Shown here: positions 56,943-64,000 of the stretch, piece after piece
Numbering within the stretch: position 1 is the first letter of the stretch
How the letters are laid out: each line of letters starts with the position of its first letter
Source of the DNA: Diphasiastrum complanatum
Lineage: Eukaryota > Streptophyta > Lycopodiopsida > Lycopodiales > Lycopodiaceae
Assembly (NCBI GenBank): GCA_029204225.1
Contig: CM055094.1
Span: 32,723,841-32,787,840 of the forward strand
Reading direction: 5' to 3'
DNA: 64,000 nt
Made by a program: the position numbers and the translations under genes
Notes under the pieces: generated by a model
Databases searched by the model: none
What the model saw: only the letters and a program-made list of their open reading frames with translations
Told to the model about the DNA's origin: nothing

Positions 56943-58098
56943 ATGTCGGAGGAAATGGCATGGACGAAACAAACGGCTAGAGATCCCAGAGTGACTGCAT
57001 TGCTCCATAGGGATGCACTAGCCACCCTCGATGAGAGAGAGAGAGAGAGAGACGGGAGAGCAGAGCAGGAGTAGGAGTTGCAGCCCTATAGCGTCTCAGG
57101 AAGATCTGGCCACTCAGCGTGAAGCTGAGGAGGACATGGCCCATACAGTAGCTGCACAGGAAGACCAGACTGAGCAGCAGCAGCAAGAAGACCAGCAGCA
57201 GCAGTCAACACGAGAAAAAAGCCCTTCCCCGACGGCAACTGAGCAGGAGGAAACAATGAAGTTCCTAGATGAGGAGCTTGCGGCATCGGGTGAGTTGCCG
57301 GTTCTGAATGATTCTTTCTTCGACCCATTTCCACCAGCAATGGGCATGGACACATCAAATTTAGGCATATCGGGGGACACCACACCCATCGTGCCACCTC
57401 CAAGTCAGGGCCCGATGATGGGTCCGATGATGTCGTTGCTGGTGGGTGGTTCTGATGAGGGCACCCCGATGTCGAACACAACAAGGATGAAGCAGAAGGC
57501 AACCCATAGATGGTCAGAGAGAGGAGCACATGAGCGAAAAAGAAAGAATCCTCGCAAGGTAGGGTCTACATCAAAGCGACAGAACCCTGCAGCTAAGCAG
57601 CCATCACCACTGCCCACACCGCCAACATCGCCTCCACCGCCTCCACCTCCACCGCCTCCGCCCCCACTGCCTCCACCGCCTCCAAGTTCTGCTGTAGCTG
57701 GCCCAAGAAGGACCGTAGAGCGTCACAGGGATAGGTTGGCCCCTCGTGCAGCACCTTGGGCTAGAAAGAAGCTCCGCAGGATGTAGCCACCACCTCCTCG
57801 ACTGCGTAGGAAGCGCAGGACCGCAAAGTGGCTCCAGGATATACGCAGCTATCAGAAGTCCGTAAAATTTTTTATCCCTAGGGCCCCTTTTGTGAGGCTT
57901 GTAAAAGAAATAGTCGATGAATTTTCCTTGGGGAACAGAGTTACGGCAGATGCAGTGTCCGCAATACAAGAGTCTGCGAAAATGTACCTAACGCAACTCT
58001 TTGAGGACTCATTTTTGTGTGCAGGACACGAGAAGAGAGTCACAATACTCCTGAAGGATCTCCACCTAGCTAGAAGGCTAAGGAGAGAGCGGAATTAA
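56943..58098 (+). pseudogene. Divergent histone H3 with greatly enlarged tail
   Basis: The C-terminal 105 residues are the H3 alphaN-plus-histone fold: DIRSYQKS (H3: EIRRYQKS), PFVRLVKEI (PFQRLVREI), ADAVSAIQESAKMYL, LFEDSFLCAGHEKRVTI (LFEDTNLCAIHAKRVTI) and LARRLRRER. Loop 1 has canonical length, unlike CenH3. The start reads MSEEMAWTKQTARDP; from the second ATG (56955, better context) it gives AWTKQTAR against H3 ARTKQTAR, keeping K4 and R8 but losing R2 and K9. Between lie about 270 residues, Gln-, Pro- and Lys/Arg-rich, including a polyproline run (about 57630-57680). A GA microsatellite at about 57030 shifts the frame, and one TAG (57784-57786) precedes the fold. It is a pseudogene as read, or needs splicing. 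Confidence 0.93.
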
Positions 58099-58360
58099 AA
58101 ATATCATGTACATGATTTTATTTATAATATACTGAAGATTTGGTGTCAAGAATCTTGCAGAATTTTAGGTTGTGTGAATGCAAATTGTTGTGATTGAGTT
58201 TGATATCTGATTTCAGTACTGTTTATGTGAATGCAGTCATTTAAAAATTTTAGTATCATCTATGTGAATGCAATGATTTAAAATTTTCAGTTCTATGGGA
58301 ATGGTAGTTTCTTTAACCATGTTGTAGATAAGATAGATTTCCATGTCGTGGCATGGAAAT

Positions 58361-58425
58361 CATGCCAGGGCGCGACCCGGGCCCGTTTGACCAGGTCAAA
58401 CGGGCCCTGGGCGCGCTCTGGCATG
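58361..58425. repeat. GC-rich hairpin between convergent genes
   Basis: Arms 58361-58392 and 58394-58425 are 32 nt with about three mismatches around a one-base centre (arms CATGCCAGGGCGCGACCC... and ...CTCTGGCATG). Both contain GGGCCC, the same six bases that begin the element's termini. It lies 263 bp after the H3-like stop and 142 bp beyond the stop of gene B on the other strand. It may be a bidirectional terminator or a recombination site. Confidence 0.9.
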
Positions 58426-58566
58426 AAAATCACGTCACGTAAAAAAAGGAGGAAAAATCTTTATCAGAAAAAAAAAATTAAATTCTAAATTCAATAAATA
58501 AGCACATCATATAATGACAACAGAGAATTAGGAGAGTCCACAAGAAAAAAAGGACAAAATCTTTAT

Positions 58567-60038
58567 TCACATTTGATCCATTTCCTTCAGAGAGGACTTC
58601 AGCTTCTCTGATCGCTTCTCTGATGACAGTACTGGTTTTAACATTTCTAATGCTAATTTAGGAGCATCTCCCTCATCCTCATAAGGGCCCATTAAACCCA
58701 AGAGAATGAGCCGGGTCTCAAATCCAAGGCAAAAATCATTCAAAACGGCTTTTTGGAGGACACAGTAAGCCTTTGGCGTTGACAATGACAAGTCCAGCTC
58801 ACCAATGTGCTTGGAGAGTGCTTTGCATCTAAGAAGCTTTGTCTGTCCATCTGGGCTGTACTTGTTGCTGAAGCAGAAAATAAAGTTGTTGGGCAAGTTC
58901 CCAATGTAGTGGGCCATAGACCTGTCCAGAGTTCCTACTTCAACTTTCTCCCAAGAGCCACCCCTTCGCATTGCAAATGCATCAAGCTCCACTGCATCCT
59001 GCATTTGGTTCAAATTATTGCAAAATGAGTATAATGAAGACAAACAAACATAACAAACACACGCAAGTTGAATTGTTGGGTCGGACTTGCCTCGGTGCCT
59101 TCATCAATGTCTTCGGTTTGCACAAGGTTAATTCCTTTGCCTTTGTACTTCACGTCAGCAGTTTTCCCTTCGAGTACCTCTAATGGCCTCGTTTGAACTA
59201 GTGGTGGTTGAAGCGTTTTCAATTGGCAAAGCACCCTTGCCAGTGCTTGCTCGGTGGTGTCCGTGTCATGCCCGATCAGCTTCTCATACGTGTCGTCGGG
59301 CTGGGTGTGGTCAAAAGTGGAACTGCCATTTGGCAAATTTACCAATGCTGCCAACATCTCATCTTCTCGCAAGCCGAGAATATGTTGCAAGTCATGCATG
59401 AACACATACTCCTGCCCATCAATGATGATTGGAGCAAGGCCATGGATTCGAAGCACGACATCATCAGACTCATCTATATCTTCTGGCTCCGCTGACGTGG
59501 ATGCATCTGTTGCCTCTTGCGCAACCAAGATTGCTTCGTGCTCCGCAGATAAATTTTCCTCTTCACCCGGGTCGTTCATCTCGTTCACCTGCTCACTAGG
59601 ATTGTGTTTGTTGCTAGCCACAGTCACTAGAAACTCATTAAGCAAAAAAATGACAGTAATCTCACTGGAGAGAAACTTCTTTCCTACACTTTCAAGATCA
59701 AAAGTTTTCAGCTGATCCTTCGTCAGCTCCAAGTAATGATCGTTACCCAAGTGACTAATAAATATGTTGAGACGAGCGATAAAGGGTCTATCTCCTTTCC
59801 ATATATAACTAAGAAAGTTATATGGAATCCACATGATAGTTGAGCCAGGAATTTGTATGGCATAAAGCTTCAAAGTTTCATCTATATACTCACTCACGTA
59901 CGTGAATGCATCCGTATTAGCCCATAGAGTGGCAAGCGTGTCTATTCTACTGGTATACATACAATAAATACGATCTAACTGATCTAAAAACTCTGTTGGG
60001 GCTAGCAGATTGGCCAACTCTATTTTAGGGGACGACAT
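58567..60038 (-). CDS. Transposon gene B: unknown two-exon protein
   Basis: On the minus strand exon 1 is 60038-59091 and exon 2 is 58998-58567, phase 0, giving 459 aa with no stop. The intron (59090-58999, 92 nt) starts GCAAGT and ends TGCAG, a GC-AG intron. The N-terminal half is globular and helical (KIELANLLAPTEFLDQLDRI, YVSEYIDETLKLYAIQI). The middle is acidic (NDPGEEENLSAEHEAIL, DIDESDD), and the end has LKPVLSSEKRSEKLKSSLKE. No family is recognised. Start chosen at 60038 because the upstream ATG at 60098 adds an unlikely leader. Its intact frame contrasts with its neighbours. Confidence 0.7.
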
Positions 60039-60303
60039 TGTTATGCAACTAAGAACACTAATTGACCAGCAAACTAGTAGTCTAATTGAACAAGACAAGC
60101 TAAATTACAAGGAAACAAATTTCAACAAAGCAAGAAGTGACAACAAAATGAAAACCCCCACTCTTATATAGAGAGATGTGTATCCAAAAATAGATATTAT
60201 TGTAAAATCAAATAAAATAATTTCTATTTATAACAACAATCCAATTCGGCAGTAATATTTATCACAAAGGAATATTCGAATTACAATTCAACATAAATTG
60301 TTT

Positions 60304-62994
60304 CTATTCCATCTCATCAGTTTTTGTAGTTTCTCTAGCGTTGTTTTCCAAAACATTGGATGTTGGTGTCCTCGGCATCCATCTCTTCCCAACTCGGACT
60401 CTAGACATCCTCCATTCTTGATGTCTTGTTCTAGCATTAGAGGATTGCCATGTTGTCTTTCTGATTGAATTTGAATTGGAGATCATTGAACACAACTCTT
60501 CAGTTCTTGTGTTTTGAAAGTGTCCTCGGCCCAAAACTCCTCTGTAAAACCATTGGAATATCTCAACCAATGCATTGCTAAGACCCTTTCCTCCGCCATG
60601 CCGTGAATTTTTGAAATACGCAGCCTTTGCCCTGTAATGACTCTTTTCCATGCCTTGCATATTCCAAATAGCTAATGATCCATAGGTTTTCATAAACCAA
60701 GGTCCATGAGCATAGAAGATGTGATGTTCATAGAAAATTTGTATTAGTTTAAATCTTTACAAATACATAAATAAGAAAGTAAAAAATATGAGACACACAT
60801 ACCATATAGTGAGTTATGTGTGTTTCTCCCCATGCATCGATCATCAATTCAGTAAATGTTTTGACTTCTCTTGCGTATCTATCCAAATCTTCATCTCTCA
60901 CAATCTTTTTGTTGATAGTTTGTGACAAGGCATCAAATGCTTGCCAAACCTTAGCACAAGTACTTGCCATGCGAGGATCTGAGCCAATATTTGTTGTGCA
61001 TTGACATATTTTCCTCCAGTACTCCCATTCAACACTGCTTTCACGTGCAGTATGATTTGACAATAGGTGTCTCGCTTTCACACCACCCATTGAAACTTTT
61101 GCTGGAACATCTTGCGTTTTTCTACTCATCTCAACGTCTTTGGTAAGACTCACGTGGCCCCTGTGCAATCCCATATCGGATAAAATTATCTCTAGATTTC
61201 TAATGCTAACATCTGCTCTTGATTTGGGCTGCATGTTCCATGCGGAACAACAATGCAAAAATAATAATTTGTCCAGTATTCGTAATTCACCATGCATTGT
61301 GCAAAAATGGACTCTTTCGAGAGGAATGTTCAACACAGGACTCCAAGCTTTGTCTAGATTGTGCCTATTTGGTGCAAGACGTTGGTTGCAATTCAAAATA
61401 CTTTTGTTCCGCCCAGATTCAAACATACAATCTATACAAAAATTCTTTGCATTTGCACCGAGACCACAATCGTACATGCATTTCAAAGTCTTCAAATCAG
61501 CAGCTAGGTGCCATTCTACAGCAAAGCTTTCTCCTTCAACATTGAGCAATTTGCCTTCATTTTGTGCAGGTATTATCTTAGATATACTACATTTTTCAAA
61601 TAGACACTCCAGTACGTCGTGAGACTCCTTAGGAACTTCAAATGCAGCTATCCACCATATGTGATTTTCGAATTGCACGCTAAATTCTTTACAATAACTT
61701 CCGCCAAACTGTTGCAATTCACGATTCATCAAGGTGATTGTGACATGTTCAAGTTTACGCCCTTTTACGATTTCTGCTTCGTCCAACTTAATAACAAATA
61801 TAACTTTACCTCCGCAATCTGTAAACAGAAATTTCATTACTAAAACATATTAGTTGAAGAAAAGCATACAATTGAAAACCGAAATCCACAATAAATGTTC
61901 TTACCATTTGTTCTAACTTCGTAATGTCTAATCATCATCACTTGGACCTTTTCCAGATCTAAGAACATATTATTGCCTTGATGATAACGAAAACATGTCG
62001 GAGGTCCTTTCTTCTTATTGGTTATTGTAAAAGAATCCTCAATATGTTGAAACTCTCCTAATTCAGAGAGCAATATCGAATTGCATTCTCGTTTGGCGGA
62101 TTCAACAAGTTTATAAGTAGCTATCATTTGATGGCGTTTTAACCCATTTTTGTCAGAGCGTTTCATATACTTCTTCAAAGCTCTATACCCCTTGCAACTC
62201 ACACATCGTTGGTCACATGCGTACACCATCTCTTTAACCTTTGGATTTGGCTTGGACTTGTCGACTAGCTTTTTTGCAATTCTCAAGCGAATTGAATCAC
62301 TTGTTTCATCTTCCACAATCTTAATCAAATCTTTACCCTTCAAAAAATGTTTCATATATTTTTCAGCAATAAAATCTTTTCCAACCGTCTTTTTCAAGAA
62401 CTCTTTTGTGTCCCTCATACGTCTTTTACTGGCACCACCACCTGGTGCAAAAGCTTCTAGTTTGTGTCTCTTAGTGTTTTCATTTTCTGCTTGCTGATCC
62501 ATCGAGACTCTACGCTTTTGTTGTAAGCCATATATTGTCCTCTGAAATATATTGATTGAAGATTGCAATTCTTCAATTTTTGTGACAGAACTGGCAAGCT
62601 CTATTTTCAAACCATTTATCACCTGTTCCAATTTCATATTTATTCCATGCAATGACTTTAAATTGTCATTCATACTCAACATATGAATGTTTGCCGTATT
62701 TGCCAATGTCTCAGCTTGAATTCTTTGAGAATCCATTGCTTGACAATAGCCAAGTAGTCCATTCCGACCATCCCCAACGAACCTTAACAAACTATGTACA
62801 TCATAAAATTTAGGAGGAGCATCTACCAGTGGATTATGAGGGTATAAATCACCTCTTACCCATAGGTCAATATGTTGTTTTCCTTGTAATCTCCAACAAT
62901 GCATGTCATACGAATTTAAGTTAACACCCCATGCAGCTTTGGTGGTCGCATAATCCTTCTCTAACTTCACATGTAAGTGATACTTGGTTGTCAT
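60304..62994 (-). pseudogene. Transposase-like protein of the histone transposon
   Basis: Exons on the minus strand are 62994-61905, 61818-60803 and 60738-60304 (846 aa); an upstream in-frame ATG at 63036 is also possible. Exon 1 has a coiled coil (residues about 90-165), a basic stretch and CDQRCVSCKG. Exon 2 has DLKTLKCMYDCGLGANAKNF with CIDC, and RVHFCTMHGELRILDKLLFL. Exon 3 has WNMQGMEKSHYRAKAAYFKN. The order Asp / Asp / Glu in these three words resembles DDE transposases of a family I recall from invertebrate genomes, with a late GxEKxN/H helix; this is inference. The second intron lacks a proper acceptor: the expected CAG is CAA (60739-60741). Confidence 0.65.
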
Positions 62995-63036
62995 CTTGAA
63001 GATGTCAAATTTCCCAAAAGAATCTATGTAGAACAT

Positions 63037-63370
63037 TACAATATACCTTAATCAAATGGTGTCAAAGTTCAATGTGAACTAACCATGATATAAGCTTTAT
63101 TAGGCATATACTAGTTTCCATTCCTAGGGTCCTATTGTAGTTAGGACAATGAAAGGTCATCCTATACTAACCCTACTCTAGTTGTGATTTGTAACTTACC
63201 TATTAGTTGCCTATTATAGTCTATGCAAATAACCTACAATAGTCTATGAAAATGAGACCTACATTTAGGCCTTAACTCTTGCTCACCTTGTATGGTAACC
63301 CAAGGTAAAGGTGCCACGTAGGATTGATTAGCACTAAATTAATTATGATTAGAAAACTTGTTTAGGCAAG
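63037..63370. other. Subterminal region of the transposon, no gene
   Basis: It contains short repeats (AATAGTCTATGMAAAT twice, about 63206-63255) between the transposase start and the right terminus, a likely place for transposase binding and promoter. Confidence 0.5.
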
Positions 63371-63402
63371 GAAGAGGCCCTTTTTGAGTCCAAAATGGGC
63401 CC
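63371..63402 (-). repeat. Right terminal inverted repeat
   Basis: The reverse complement begins GGGCCCATTTTGGACTC and ends GGGCCTCTT, matching the left terminus. Confidence 0.92.
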
Positions 63403-63930
63403 TAATCATAACGACGGGTTGTTGGTAGCCTTTGTGAAGAATTCTCACAAGATGTGGAATTCGACTTGGAGGAAATCTATAAACATATGAGTTTATGGAT
63501 TAGACATCGTCGTGATACAATATGACGAGCATATAGAGATGGGCAATCAAAACCCTCCTGGTGGTCAAGGGCAGACTGGAACACTGTGAAAGTTGATGAA
63601 CAAATACCAGATAAGTATAAGATTCAAAGAGATGTCGCGTCCGCTAGGATGCATGGAATTGGCAATCGGAGGTTGGTCTCGAGCGGAAAAGCAGGCTTGC
63701 AAGCCAACATGGTAAGTGAATCTAAACTATTCGTATAGTTTGTATGTCTTTTTTTAATATGCATTATCATTAGCTCCTCAAACTTAGCCTCAAACTAAAC
63801 TCAATTTAAATCGAGTGGACAATTGGCGGACTATGGATTCTCCCAACTAAAGAGGAGTATGACTTTGCCTTCAGAGAATCATACGAGACATTAGTCGACA
63901 AATTGAAGAACGAAGGCAATCCCCCACGTG
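63403..63930 (+). pseudogene. Split transposon-type gene, 3' part
   Basis: The frame resumes RRVVGSLCEEFSQDVEFDLE, EIYKHMSLWIRHRRDTI, a TGA (about 63523-63525), then RAYRDGQSKPSWWSRADWNT, DKYKIQRDVASARMHGIGNR and SSGKAGLQANM followed by a GTAAGT donor (63713). A second exon holds WTIGGLWILPTKEEYDFAFR. The SGKAG...N pattern after an NR recalls the plant En/Spm-associated Transposase_24 proteins, with low confidence. It runs off towards the window end. Confidence 0.5.
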
Positions 63931-64000
63931 TAAGTTGTTTTCAAACATGATTTAAACTTCATATATTTTTGTTGTGTGAACTTTTAACCATTAGTATGAT

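Noticed and set aside
57787-58098. Reading the H3-like fold as a centromeric CenH3
   Set aside because: Loop 1 has the canonical H3 length rather than the longer CenH3 loop, and the gene lies inside a transposon.
56943-58098. Ordinary host histone H3 gene or processed copy of one
   Set aside because: The fold is far from canonical H3, the tail is about six times normal length, and it lies between transposon genes inside matching inverted termini.

Overview
This is a transposon-rich stretch of a land-plant nuclear genome. The evidence is GT-AG introns, Ty1/copia and Ty3/gypsy retroelements primed by initiator tRNA-Met, long CT/GA/GT microsatellites, and one intact plant-specific gene of the SOSEKI (DUF966) family. 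The mixture of a zinc-finger-ended SOSEKI, a decayed bacterial-type DNA methyltransferase gene and unfamiliar repeat families makes a seed-free plant (fern, lycophyte or bryophyte) or gymnosperm more likely than a flowering plant, but I cannot name the species.

Layout. 0-9 kb: a Ty3/gypsy pol remnant, then a plant-transposon-type reading frame split by a complete copia element (Copia-1, 2442-8462, target duplication attca) whose reverse transcriptase has been replaced by unrelated DNA. 9-12.3 kb: remains of a multi-exon beta-class (N4/N6) DNA methyltransferase gene whose last part is present twice. 12.3-18.2 kb: the host gene, a seven-exon SOSEKI gene encoding 685 aa with an N-terminal DIX-like domain and a C-terminal C2HC zinc finger. 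18.2-25.3 kb: tandem repeats and a composite of truncated copia pieces, two pairs of them in inverted orientation. 25.3-37 kb: minus-strand remnants of retroelement proteins, a copia pol scrap and microsatellites. 37-54 kb: a minus-strand transposon-protein gene opened by two nested copia elements (Copia-2, 37659-43263; Copia-3, 43437-48796), then another copia gag fragment.

54.37-64 kb is the most notable part. A DNA transposon of 8732 bp (54671-63402) with inverted termini starting GGGCCC sits inside another transposon-like gene. It has four genes in two convergent pairs: an unknown protein with a weak BAH-like segment (+), a divergent histone H3 (+), an unknown two-exon protein with a GC-AG intron (-), and a three-exon transposase-like protein (-). 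A near-perfect 32-bp-arm hairpin lies between the pairs. The H3 protein keeps the AxTKQTAR start of the tail and the whole histone fold, but about 270 residues separate them instead of about 45. I know of no described DNA transposon carrying its own histone H3. This copy has lesions in three of its genes, so it is probably a decayed or non-autonomous member of its family.

Everything outside SOSEKI and this transposon is degraded to some degree. Boundaries come from direct inspection of repeats, splice signals and reading frames; no database search was possible.
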